A stretch of DNA of 5,818 nt. Source: an uncultured Aliiroseovarius sp. (GTDB taxonomy: Bacteria; Pseudomonadota; Alphaproteobacteria; Rhodobacterales; Rhodobacteraceae). The notes beneath the pieces were generated by a model, which made no database searches, was not told the DNA's origin, and saw nothing but the letters and a program-made list of their open reading frames with translations. Positions 1 to 5,636 of the stretch are shown in pieces. The number at the start of each line of letters is the position of its first letter. Position 1 is the stretch's first letter. The stretch is taken from NCBI GenBank assembly GCA_938023895.1, contig CALJDH010000225.1, positions 1 through 5,818 of the forward strand, read 5' to 3'. The translations under genes were made by a program, and so were the position numbers.

Positions 1-1363
1 AATCGGCGGTGGCCCGGGCGGCTATGTATGCGCGATCCGTTGCGCTCAGCTGGGCCTGAAAACCGCATGTGTCGAGGGTCGCGAGACCTTGGGCGGCACC
101 TGCCTGAACGTGGGCTGTATCCCCTCGAAGGCGCTGCTGCATGCGTCGCACAGCCTGCACGAAGCCGAGCATAACTTCGCCAAGATGGGCCTGAAGGGCA
201 AAAGCCCCTCGGTCGATTGGAAAGAGATGCTGGCCTATAAGGACGACGTCATTGGTCAGAACACCAAGGGCATCGAGTTCCTGTTCAAGAAGAATAAAGT
301 GGACTGGCTGAAGGGCTGGGGCTCGATCCCCGCGGCTGGTCAGGTCAAGGTGGGTGACGAAGTGCACGATGCCAAGCACATCGTGATCGCCTCGGGGTCC
401 GAGCCGTCGAGCCTGCCGGGCGTTGAGGTGGACGAGAAAGTCGTCGTGACCTCGACCGGTGCGCTTGAGCTGCCGAAAATCCCGAAGAAGATGGTTGTCA
501 TCGGTGCCGGTGTAATCGGTCTGGAAATGGGCTCGGTCTATGCGCGTCTGGGGTCGGAAGTGACCGTGGTTGAGTTCCTCGACGACATCACCCCGGGCAT
601 GGACAAAGACATCCAGAAGACTTTCCAGCGCACTCTGAAAAAGCAGGGCCTGAACTTCATCATGGGTGCTGCCGTTCAGAACGTAGACGCCAAGAAGACC
701 AAGGCGACTGTGAACTACAAGCTGCGCAAAGATGACAGCGAGCACGCGATCGACGCCGATGTTGTGCTGGTTGCCACCGGCCGCCGTCCGTTCGTGGATG
801 GTCTGGGTCTGGAAGCCGCTGGCGTGAAGATGACCGAGCGCGGTCAAATCGCCACTGACCACTGGAAGACCTCGGTTCCCGGCATTTGGGCGATTGGCGA
901 CGTGACCGAAGGTCCGATGCTGGCGCACAAAGCCGAAGACGAAGGTATGGCAGCTGCGGAAAGCATCGCCGGACAAGCTGGCCACGTGAATTATGACGTG
1001 ATCCCCGGCGTGATCTACACCTCGCCCGAGGTTGCTTCGGTTGGCAAGACTGAGCAAGAACTGAAAGAAGCTGGCGTCGACTACAAGGTTGGCAAGTTCA
1101 GCTTCATGGGAAATGGCCGTGCGAAGGCCGTGTTCATGGGCGACGGGTTCGTGAAGATTTTGGCCGACAAAGCCACTGACCGCGTGCTGGGTGTTCACAT
1201 CATGGGCCCAGCCGCTGGAGAGTTGATCCACGAGGCTTGCGTGCTGATGGAATACGGCGGATCGGCCGAAGATCTCGCCCGCACCTGCCACGCCCACCCG
1301 ACCTTCTCGGAAGCAGTGCGTGAAGCGGCTTTGGCTTGCGGTGACGGCGCCATCCACGCGTAA
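1..1363 (+). CDS. lpdA: Dihydrolipoamide dehydrogenase (E3), 5' end missing
   Basis: This flavoprotein reoxidises dihydrolipoyl groups on the E2 subunits of 2-oxoacid dehydrogenase complexes (and of the glycine cleavage system) and reduces NAD+, in the cytoplasm. The frame is open from base 2, so the start lies outside the window. 453 residues are present, so only about ten of the usual 460-470 are missing. Visible landmarks, numbered in the fragment: the FAD dinucleotide motif IGGGPGG at residues 1-7; the redox-active disulfide in CLNVGC at 34-39; the NAD-binding GAGVIG at 168-173; the second FAD motif [11 protein letters not shown] at 299-309; and the C-terminal catalytic His-Glu pair in HAHPTFSE at 430-437. 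All key residues are intact. The TTG at 89 is internal, not a start. In related bacteria this E3 commonly ends a 2-oxoglutarate dehydrogenase operon; the terminator just downstream fits a last-gene position, but the upstream genes are not visible. Confidence 0.97.
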   Translation, partial: IGGGPGGYVCAIRCAQLGLKTACVEGRETLGGTCLNVGCIPSKALLHASHSLHEAEHNFAKMGLKGKSPSVDWKEMLAYKDDVIGQNTKGIEFLFKKNKVDWLKGWGSIPAAGQVKVGDEVHDAKHIVIASGSEPSSLPGVEVDEKVVVTSTGALELPKIPKKMVVIGAGVIGLEMGSVYARLGSEVTVVEFLDDITPGMDKDIQKTFQRTLKKQGLNFIMGAAVQNVDAKKTKATVNYKLRKDDSEHAIDADVVLVATGRRPFVDGLGLEAAGVKMTERGQIATDHWKTSVPGIWAIGDVTEGPMLAHKAEDEGMAAAESIAGQAGHVNYDVIPGVIYTSPEVASVGKTEQELKEAGVDYKVGKFSFMGNGRAKAVFMGDGFVKILADKATDRVLGVHIMGPAAGELIHEACVLMEYGGSAEDLARTCHAHPTFSEAVREAALACGDGAIHA

Positions 1364-1384
1364 GTTTCTGACACAAACATTTAG

Positions 1385-1418
1385 AAAGGCACGCTATGTG
1401 GCGTGCCTTTTGCTTTTT
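1385..1418 (+). terminator. Intrinsic terminator of the lpdA transcript
   Basis: A perfect 10-bp stem (AAAGGCACGC at 1385-1394 with GCGTGCCTTT at 1401-1410) encloses a 6-nt loop. It is followed by T-G-C and a run of five T (1414-1418). It starts 22 nt after the lpdA stop codon, the expected place for a Rho-independent terminator. The A residues at the stem base could let it work weakly in the opposite direction too. Confidence 0.9.
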
Positions 1419-1540
1419 GTCGCCCAGTGGTGTCACGCAGGAGTTCCCCACCGACCACTATGGGTGTTGCTGGCGTGAAAACTTCCCTTTAGCTGGTGCA
1501 TGCGTAAGGTAGAATAGTGTCTGAAGCTGTAGCGCGGAAA

Positions 1541-1556
1541 TTGCACTGCACTGCAA
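1541..1556. promoter_or_regulatory. TTGCA-N6-TGCAA dyad in the lpdA to 1598 gap
   Basis: The gap from 1419 to 1597 holds no gene. Its one ordered element is a dyad TTGCA (1541-1545), six bases, TGCAA (1552-1556). It is also readable as three tandem 5-mers (TGCAC, TGCAC, TGCAA). It lies about 40 bp before the likely start codon of the next gene, where an operator would sit. A -10-like TAGAAT occurs at 1510-1515, but no good -35 box accompanies it. No regulator can be assigned, and such a short dyad may be chance. Confidence 0.25.
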
Positions 1557-1597
1557 ACGGACGCCACAAAGGGTGCTGTAACGGGCTTGGAGCTATG

Positions 1598-2266
1598 ATG
1601 TTGAAAATCCGCCAGAAAAAAGACAGCTCGCGCGTCCGATCGCTTGCCAAGCTGGCCCAGAAGGTCACAAAGGAGCCGTCCCCCTCGCGCCCGGATGAGG
1701 AGCCTCTGTTTGCAGGACATGATGCGCTTTTCAAATCTCTTGCTGCAGACTGTCGGACCTATTTCGAATACGGCTGCGGCGCCAGCACGGTTTGGATGGC
1801 CGACAACACCACGGCGAAGATCTTTGCAACGGATACCAGTTCAGAGTGGATTGATACGGTTTGGGATCGCGTGCCGCGTGACGCGGTGAACCGTCTTCAC
1901 TTGACGCATATTGATCTTGGTGAACTGAAGAAGTGGGGCCGCCCTATCAGCTATGCGGACCGGGATCGGTTTCACGATTATACCAGCCAAATGTGGCGCC
2001 AAAGGTCAGTCGAACCCGATTTGGTCCTGATTGACGGCCGTTTCAGGGTTTGCTGCTTTCTGACATCGCTTCGGCATGCGCGGCCGGGCACACGTATTGT
2101 TTTCGACGACTATATGGACCGCCCACACTATCATCTGGTCGAGGAATTCGTCACGCGTGCAGACTACTGCGGTCGGCAGGTGCTTTTTATTGTGCCAGAA
2201 AAAGACGCACTGAATGCGGATCGATTGGATGCTGAAATCGCGGCGTTTCAGAATGTGATGGACTGA
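1598..2266 (+). CDS. Uncharacterised protein with SAM-methyltransferase-like fold
   Basis: I do not recognise this gene. The 222-residue product is predicted soluble, with no signal peptide or membrane segment. It starts with a basic stretch (residues 3-25), followed by what resembles a class I methyltransferase core: motif I FEYGCGAST at 56-64, with the acidic residue after strand 2 at D79 (ATDTSSEW). Later strands are LVLIDGRFRV at 142-151 and IVFDDYMDRPHYH at 167-179. The conserved-looking IDGRFR and FDDY-RPHYH segments may form the active site. These are sequence impressions; neither the reaction nor the substrate can be told. ATG 1598 is chosen because GGAG at 1589-1592 lies five bases upstream; ATG 1595 is possible. 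A GTG at 1517 would add a Cys-rich, unlikely-looking extension. The gene follows the lpdA terminator by about 180 bp and precedes nhaA by 109 bp, so it probably has its own promoter. Confidence 0.75.
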   Translation: MLKIRQKKDSSRVRSLAKLAQKVTKEPSPSRPDEEPLFAGHDALFKSLAADCRTYFEYGCGASTVWMADNTTAKIFATDTSSEWIDTVWDRVPRDAVNRLHLTHIDLGELKKWGRPISYADRDRFHDYTSQMWRQRSVEPDLVLIDGRFRVCCFLTSLRHARPGTRIVFDDYMDRPHYHLVEEFVTRADYCGRQVLFIVPEKDALNADRLDAEIAAFQNVMD

Positions 2267-2287
2267 TTGCCTCTTCCTTGCGACGTC

Positions 2288-2310
2288 TTTCCGACAAAAA
2301 GAATCGGAAA
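2288..2310. repeat. Small inverted repeat upstream of nhaA
   Basis: TTTCCGA (2288-2294) pairs with TCGGAAA (2304-2310) across a 9-nt A-rich loop. No T-run follows on either strand, so it is a poor intrinsic terminator for the gene ending at 2266. It lies where the nhaA promoter is expected: TTGCGA at 2278-2283 and AAGAAT at 2299-2304 are weak box candidates with a short 15-bp spacer. It could therefore be an operator, or a hairpin at the 5' end of the nhaA leader. Confidence 0.35.
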
Positions 2311-2323
2311 AGTGATCTTGAAG

Positions 2324-2370
2324 CGCGAAACCTACGTACCACCTGTAGGTAAACGAAATTTCGCGGGGAA
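2324..2370 (+). promoter_or_regulatory. Structured nhaA 5' leader; candidate cation-responsive element
   Basis: Two nested stems can form directly before nhaA. The outer stem pairs CGCGAAA (2324-2330) with TTTCGCG (2359-2365). The inner stem pairs CCTAC (2331-2335) with GTAGG (2345-2349) around a 9-nt loop. The two 5' strands are contiguous, and a 9-nt bulge (2350-2358) separates the 3' strands. The outer stem ends in the first G of the Shine-Dalgarno run GGGGAA (2365-2370), five bases before the ATG, so folding could mask ribosome binding. CGAAA occurs again at 2354-2358, next to TTTCG, as a perfect 10-bp palindrome. Established knowledge: conserved RNAs named nhaA-I and nhaA-II precede nhaA genes in several proteobacteria and have been reported as lithium/sodium-responsive riboswitches. 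Membership of this leader in either class is my inference, not shown. Confidence 0.45.
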
Positions 2371-2375
2371 ATCAC

Positions 2376-3560
2376 ATGAAAAAAGTCATAGGTCTTGATC
2401 CAACCCTTGCGGCGGGCATTGCGCTTGCTTTGGCTGCGGTGTCGGGGCTTGTGTTCGAAAACACGCCCACGCTTCAGCCGTACTACGACGCGATGCTTAC
2501 GACAAAAGCCACGTGGGCGATCGGAGAGCTTGCGGTCTCGAAACCACTGATCTTGTGGATCAATGACGGACTTATGGCGGTGTTCTTCCTGTTGGTCGCG
2601 CTGGAAATCAAGCGAGAGATCAAAGAGGGCAGCCTGTCCAGTTGGCGACAGGCCTCGCTTCCCGTCTACGGTGCCATCGGCGGGATCACGATGCCCGCGC
2701 TGATCTTCCTGGGTGTGGTCGGGATCGATAGCCTAGAAGCGCAGGGCTGGGCCATTCCGGCTGCGACGGACATCGCCTTTGCGCTTGGCGTCCTCAGCCT
2801 GTTCGGAGACCGTGTGCCTGCACATTTGAAGACTTTCCTGCTGACCTTGGCCGTGGTCGACGACCTTGCCGCCATCGTGATCATCGCGCTGTTCTATACG
2901 TCCAACCTATCGCTATACGCGCTCACTATTGCTGCGCTCTGTCTCAGTGCGCTGACCGTCATGAATCTGCGTGGCGTGTCGAACCTGACGGCGTATCTGC
3001 TGGTGGGGTTCATCCTGTGGCTGGCGGTTCTGAAATCCGGCGTACATGCCACGCTTGCCGGTGTGGCGCTGGGCTTTGCGATCCCGTTGGCGCCAAACGC
3101 GAAGGGCAAGTCCCTCGCTAAAGGGTTGGAGCATGATCTGCACCCGATTGTCAGCTTCGCGATCCTGCCGCTGTTTGCATTCGGCAATGCGGGCGTGCCG
3201 CTGGCTGGGCTGTCCGTTGAGACACTGATGGCACCGTTGACGTTGGCAGTGGCTCTGGGCCTGTTCTTCGGTAACCAGATCGGCATCGTAGGCATGGTTT
3301 ATTTGGCCGAGCGTACGGGCCTGTCTAAACGCGCAGATGGGGTGACGTGGCCGATGATCTATGGGCTGGCCTGCCTCGCCGGGATCGGCTTCACCATGTC
3401 TCTGTTTATTGGGGGGCTCGCCTTCGACACGCTCGAACAGCAGAACATGGTGCGTCTGGGCGTGCTGACCGGATCGCTGATGTCCGCGTTTTATGGCGCG
3501 TCGGTGTTGTTCATTGCGACCAAGCCGAGGTCGGCGCGCGTTACCCGACCAGCATCTTAA
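2376..3560 (+). CDS. nhaA: Na+/H+ antiporter NhaA
   Basis: This inner-membrane electrogenic antiporter exports Na+ (or Li+) in exchange for H+, supporting sodium and alkaline pH tolerance. The 394-residue product matches the family length (E. coli 388) and consists of about a dozen hydrophobic segments. Diagnostic elements: TDIAFALGVLSLFG with D132 (E. coli Asp133), VVDDLAAIVIIALFYT with the ion-binding pair D162/D163 (Asp163/Asp164), NDGLMAVFFLLVALEIKRE near residues 63-82, and GIGFTMSLFIGGLAF at 336-350. An oddity is GNQIG at 299-303, where the usual motif carries Lys (E. coli Lys300); here residue 300 is Asn, from codon AAC at 3273-3275. The ATG at 2376 has a good Shine-Dalgarno (GGGGAA, five-base spacing) inside a foldable leader, suggesting translational control. 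Its last 20 bp overlap the convergent regulator gene. The family is certain; normal pH response is not. Confidence 0.96.
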   Translation: MKKVIGLDPTLAAGIALALAAVSGLVFENTPTLQPYYDAMLTTKATWAIGELAVSKPLILWINDGLMAVFFLLVALEIKREIKEGSLSSWRQASLPVYGAIGGITMPALIFLGVVGIDSLEAQGWAIPAATDIAFALGVLSLFGDRVPAHLKTFLLTLAVVDDLAAIVIIALFYTSNLSLYALTIAALCLSALTVMNLRGVSNLTAYLLVGFILWLAVLKSGVHATLAGVALGFAIPLAPNAKGKSLAKGLEHDLHPIVSFAILPLFAFGNAGVPLAGLSVETLMAPLTLAVALGLFFGNQIGIVGMVYLAERTGLSKRADGVTWPMIYGLACLAGIGFTMSLFIGGLAFDTLEQQNMVRLGVLTGSLMSAFYGASVLFIATKPRSARVTRPAS

Positions 3561-4191
3561 GGCCCTGCGTCACGTCCGTGCGGACTGCCAGCCGAAGGGC
3601 GGGTTCATCCCCGGCGGCGAGGGCGGATAGGATCATGCGGTGGTGGCGTTGTAGGTCGGTGCGCTGTCCGCTGGCATAGAGCGCGCGCATGGTCGGGCCC
3701 AGCTGCAGCCAGACGGTCTCGGCCATCGCAAGGATCGCGGGGGCCTGCGCGCGCAGATAGATGGTGCGGTGGAATTCCAGATTGGTGCGCAGATAGCCGA
3801 TGGCGTCCTGATTGGCGACGCATTCCGACACGCGGGCGTTGATGGCGCGCAGGCGGTCGATCAGGGTCATGTGAGCGCGGGGCAGGGCGCGTGCGGCCAG
3901 CTCTGGCTCCAGAAGGGCACGCAGGGCCGTCAGCTCTTCAATCCGCTCAGCGGACAGATCTGGCGCCGTCACGCGACCCGAGCTGGACAGTGTCAGCGCG
4001 CCTTCCGCTGCAAGCCTGCGCACGGCTTCGCGCGCGGGGGTCATCGACACATCGTATTCCGCGCCGATCCCGCGAATGGTAAGGCTTTCGCCCGGGTCCA
4101 GCTCGCCGTGCATGATGCGGGTGCGCAGGTGGCGATAGACCCGCTCATGCGCGCTGGTGTTGTCCGATGTTGGGCGAATTTGGCTTTGCAT
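3541..4191 (-). CDS. GntR-family regulator, FadR/FCD subfamily
   Basis: A 216-residue DNA-binding transcription factor. The N-terminal winged helix-turn-helix spans about residues 12-75, opening with VYRHLRTRIMHGELDPGESL; the recognition-helix region is MTPAREAVRRLAAEGAL (50-66). An all-helical FCD ligand-binding domain covers roughly residues 83-212. Likely metal or ligand positions are N137 and H141 (NLEFH) and H183/H184. The last His common in FCD domains appears to be Asp (D206), so ligand chemistry may differ. ATG 4191 is preferred: it gives a normal N-terminus, although no Shine-Dalgarno precedes it (TTCCCCGC). A TTG at 4227 would overlap the upstream stop as TTGA and add 12 residues, but it would also place the palindrome inside the gene. 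The gene lies 32 bp after the metallopeptidase gene and converges on nhaA with a 20-bp overlap. FCD regulators usually sense carboxylic acids; the effector and targets here are unknown. Confidence 0.92.
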   Translation of the reverse strand: MQSQIRPTSDNTSAHERVYRHLRTRIMHGELDPGESLTIRGIGAEYDVSMTPAREAVRRLAAEGALTLSSSGRVTAPDLSAERIEELTALRALLEPELAARALPRAHMTLIDRLRAINARVSECVANQDAIGYLRTNLEFHRTIYLRAQAPAILAMAETVWLQLGPTMRALYASGQRTDLQRHHRMILSALAAGDEPALRLAVRTDVTQGLKMLVG

Positions 4192-4198
4192 GCGGGGA

Positions 4199-4227
4199 AT
4201 TGTGATCACAAAATCAGAAGGCGTCAA
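4199..4227 (-). promoter_or_regulatory. Candidate promoter of the GntR gene, possibly leaderless
   Basis: On the minus strand TTGACG (4227-4222, five of six -35 consensus bases) is followed after exactly 17 bp by CACAAT (4204-4199, four of six -10 bases). The -35 box contains the stop codon of the upstream metallopeptidase gene. Transcription would begin about 7-8 bases beyond the -10 box, at or next to the A of ATG 4191. This would explain why no ribosome binding site precedes that ATG: the mRNA may be leaderless. Confidence 0.5.
4200..4211. promoter_or_regulatory. Perfect 12-bp palindrome, likely GntR autoregulatory operator
   Basis: TTGTGATCACAA is fully self-complementary. Its GT-N4-AC core resembles the short GT/AC half-site operators of FadR-type GntR regulators. 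It overlaps the predicted -10 box and ends eight bases before the regulator's ATG, so a bound dimer would block RNA polymerase. The half sites also look like CRP (TGTGA/TCACA), but the six-base CRP spacer is absent. Autorepression is inferred from position. Confidence 0.55.
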
Positions 4228-4955
4228 TCGCGAAAGCGATATCTATGCAATTCCGCCCCGTATTCCCTTAACCATTTTCTTGGGGCTTTGTAGTTTGGAC
4301 AGACCGCCTCGACCTGAGCCCAGAAAGCGCGTGAATGGTCCATGTGCACCAGATGCGCGACTTCGTGGGCGGCCACGTAGTCCAGAACCTCGGGTGGGGC
4401 CATGATCAGCCGCCAAGAGTAACTGAGATTGCCGCGCGAGCTGCACGAGCCCCAGCGCGACCGCGTATCGCGTAAGGTGATGCGCCCATAGGCGCGCCCG
4501 ACCTGTGCGGCATAGGTGTCGCTGGCGGCCACAAGCGCCGCGCGGGCTGCTTCCTTCAGGAACATCTCGGCCCGGATCGCATCGCGGTCGGGGGATTGCG
4601 GGGGCAGCAACATGCAATCGCCCGCAACTTCGACCACGCGCGCCTGACCGCGCACCAGCGTCACGCTCTGCCCGCGAAAGGGAAGGGTAGAGCCAATGGC
4701 CGGTACCGCGTTGGGCGCCGTCTGGGCCAAATGGCCCCGGATCCAGTCCAGACGCTCGGTCGCGAAGGTGATGGCTTCGTCGGTATTGGCCCCATGCGGC
4801 GCGGTCAGCGTTACGCGCCCATCCAGCCGGGACACCCGCAGTGACAGCCTTCGCGCCCGCTTTGAGGCCCGCAATTCGATCACAACCGGATCGGCCGACC
4901 CAAGCGTCAGGGTGGTGTTCTCGGTCAGCCGATTGCGTGAATTTCGAAACAACAT
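4224..4955 (-). CDS. YgjP-like zinc metallopeptidase (M48-type)
   Basis: A 243-residue predicted cytoplasmic protein of the YgjP/DUF45 (SprT-like) metallopeptidase family. Physiological substrates of this family are largely unknown. The N-terminal part has the family's arginine-rich opening (ELRASKRARRLSLRVS, about residues 27-42). The catalytic part has SRWGSCSSRGNLSYSW (166-181), then the zinc motif HEVAH at 197-201 (H197, E198, H201). The third ligand candidate is H207 in HMDHSRAFW. All catalytic residues are present, so it should be active. ATG 4955 is chosen because GAGGGG sits just upstream (4962-4957) and the protein matches the family from there; a TTG at 5081 would add 42 implausible residues. 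It is the first gene of a minus-strand pair with the GntR gene, 32 bp between them, and is divergent from the FYDLN gene. Co-transcription is possible, but the regulator also seems to have its own promoter. Confidence 0.9.
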   Translation of the reverse strand: MLFRNSRNRLTENTTLTLGSADPVVIELRASKRARRLSLRVSRLDGRVTLTAPHGANTDEAITFATERLDWIRGHLAQTAPNAVPAIGSTLPFRGQSVTLVRGQARVVEVAGDCMLLPPQSPDRDAIRAEMFLKEAARAALVAASDTYAAQVGRAYGRITLRDTRSRWGSCSSRGNLSYSWRLIMAPPEVLDYVAAHEVAHLVHMDHSRAFWAQVEAVCPNYKAPRKWLREYGAELHRYRFRD

Positions 4956-4984
4956 GCCCCTCAATGTGGCTTGAATCAGTCCAA

Positions 4985-5040
4985 CGTCAACCCTTTGCGG
5001 CAAAAGGCTTTGACACCTATGCTGCATTGTGGCAGTTGCC
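4985..5040. promoter_or_regulatory. Divergent promoter region, metallopeptidase and FYDLN genes
   Basis: The 126-bp gap between two divergent genes (4956-5081) must hold both promoters. On the plus strand a perfect TTGACA -35 box lies at 5010-5015, but no convincing -10 box follows at 16-18 bp. It is preceded by a small inverted repeat (CCTTT 4992-4996, AAAGG 5003-5007). On the minus strand TTGACG (4990-4985) has only a weak CACATT (4968-4963) at 16 bp. GGCA-GT-TGCC at 5031-5040 is another short dyad. These are suggestive only. Confidence 0.3.
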
Positions 5041-5081
5041 TGAAATCTCAGACGAGTCAGTATGAACGGAAAGGGTTTCAA

Positions 5082-5402
5082 ATGCCCAAAGCTGAATGGG
5101 GCGTCAAACGTGTATGCCCGACGACCGGAAAACGCTTTTACGACCTGAACGCCGATCCGGTGGTCAGCCCCTATACGGGTGACGTCGTTAATCTGGACAC
5201 CGGTAAAGGGTCGCGCACGATGGTTGCCGACAAAGAAGACAAAGCAGTCATGAAGGACGATCTGGTCGATGACGCAGATGCGGTTCTGGATGATGACGAT
5301 GCAGCGGATGTTGATCTGGGCGATGATGTTCTGGACGACGACGATGATGAAGATGTGTCGCTGGACGAAATCGCGGACATGCCAGCGGACGACGACGAAT
5401 AA
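5082..5402 (+). CDS. FYDLN acid-domain protein (TIGR02300 family)
   Basis: A 106-residue protein of unknown function from a mainly alphaproteobacterial family, recognised by its FYDLN motif. Residues 1-35 form the conserved head, with CPTTGKRFYDLNADPVVSPYTG at 12-33. Relatives have a zinc-ribbon-like CxxC...CxxC pattern there. In this protein only C12 remains; T15, S29 and T32 occupy the other positions, so it probably does not bind zinc in the usual way. From residue 50 the protein is extremely acidic and low in complexity (about 30 Asp/Glu of 57), with DDD(E) runs separated by short hydrophobic steps; this tail is probably disordered. ATG 5082 is chosen because AGGG ends six bases upstream and because the conserved MPKAEWG start follows it. 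It is transcribed divergently from the metallopeptidase gene and followed by an inverted repeat and tRNA-Ala. The acidic tail could bind basic proteins or cations; no role is established. Confidence 0.9.
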   Translation: MPKAEWGVKRVCPTTGKRFYDLNADPVVSPYTGDVVNLDTGKGSRTMVADKEDKAVMKDDLVDDADAVLDDDDAADVDLGDDVLDDDDDEDVSLDEIADMPADDDE

Positions 5403-5417
5403 GCGTCAAAGAATTTT

Positions 5418-5461
5418 TGCAAAGGCGCATTTTTTGGGTTGAACCCCTCCGCGCCTTTGCA
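5418..5461 (+). repeat. 11-bp inverted repeat between the FYDLN gene and tRNA-Ala
   Basis: TGCAAAGGCGC (5418-5428) is perfectly complementary to GCGCCTTTGCA (5451-5461). The 22-nt loop contains a T6 run (5430-5435) and an inner GGGTT/AACCC dyad (5436-5446). It begins 16 nt after the FYDLN stop codon, the usual place for a terminator. No T-run follows the outer stem on the plus strand, so intrinsic termination is doubtful. It may instead act as a Rho-dependent end, an RNA-stabilising stem or a processing site. The tRNA promoter candidate overlaps it. Confidence 0.6.
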
Positions 5462-5467
5462 TAAATA
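5439..5467 (+). promoter_or_regulatory. Candidate promoter of tRNA-Ala
   Basis: TTGAAC (5439-5444) and TAAATA (5462-5467) are separated by 17 bp, placing the start of transcription about 25-30 bases before the mature tRNA. The bases just after the -10 box (CCGCGCAC, 5468-5475) are GC-rich. Such discriminators are typical of stable-RNA promoters under growth-rate or stringent control. The -35 lies in the loop of the preceding inverted repeat and the -10 directly follows its stem. Box matches are moderate. Confidence 0.4.
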
Positions 5468-5500
5468 CCGCGCACAGGCAGCGACTTGGCTGTCATGGAT

Positions 5501-5576
<76 letters not shown>

Positions 5577-5605
5577 ATTTCCTTTCCCTGATTTGGTATT
5601 TGTTT

Positions 5606-5636
5606 GAACCGGTTAGATGGTATCCGTCTACCGTTC
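5606..5636 (+). repeat. Imperfect hairpin 30 nt after tRNA-Ala
   Basis: The 31-nt segment folds on itself: GAA-CGGT-AGATGG pairs with CCGTCTACCGTTC around a TAT loop. There are single-base bulges at C5609 and T5614 and one G-U pair, thirteen pairs in all. It could end the tRNA transcript, but no U-tract follows. It could also be an inverted-repeat site belonging to an inserted element. On the minus strand it covers the stop codon of a possible reading frame. Confidence 0.5.

Noticed and set aside
1517..1597. GTG start giving the methyltransferase-like protein 27 extra residues
   Set aside because: The extension is rich in Cys, His and Asn, has no ribosome binding site, and a good GGAG precedes ATG 1598.
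2894..3295. 133-residue minus-strand frame inside nhaA
   Set aside because: It lies fully antisense to a well-supported membrane protein gene and is explained by the GC-rich codon pattern of nhaA.
4200..4211. CRP/FNR-type binding site
   Set aside because: The half-sites TGTGA/TCACA match CRP, but they abut with no six-base spacer, so a GntR-type operator is the better reading.
3769..4293. 174-residue plus-strand frame antisense to the GntR gene
   Set aside because: It mirrors the regulator's codons and runs on into the metallopeptidase gene; no recognisable protein or start signal.
4956..5081. TTG-started 42-residue extension of the metallopeptidase into the divergent intergenic region
   Set aside because: It would fill the whole gap up to the FYDLN start. 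The family match begins after ATG 4955, which has its own Shine-Dalgarno.
4971..5081. Upstream in-frame extension of the FYDLN protein
   Set aside because: The conserved N-terminus starts at ATG 5082 with an AGGG six bases before it; the extension has no family-like residues.
5276..5400. Tandem repeat of GATGAC-like units as a possible DNA repeat array
   Set aside because: The units are irregular and stay in codon phase; they are simply Asp codons of the acidic tail.
5171..5422. Ser-rich minus-strand frame opposite the FYDLN acidic tail
   Set aside because: It is the antisense mirror of the repeated GAT/GAC codons, with no ribosome binding site or family resemblance.
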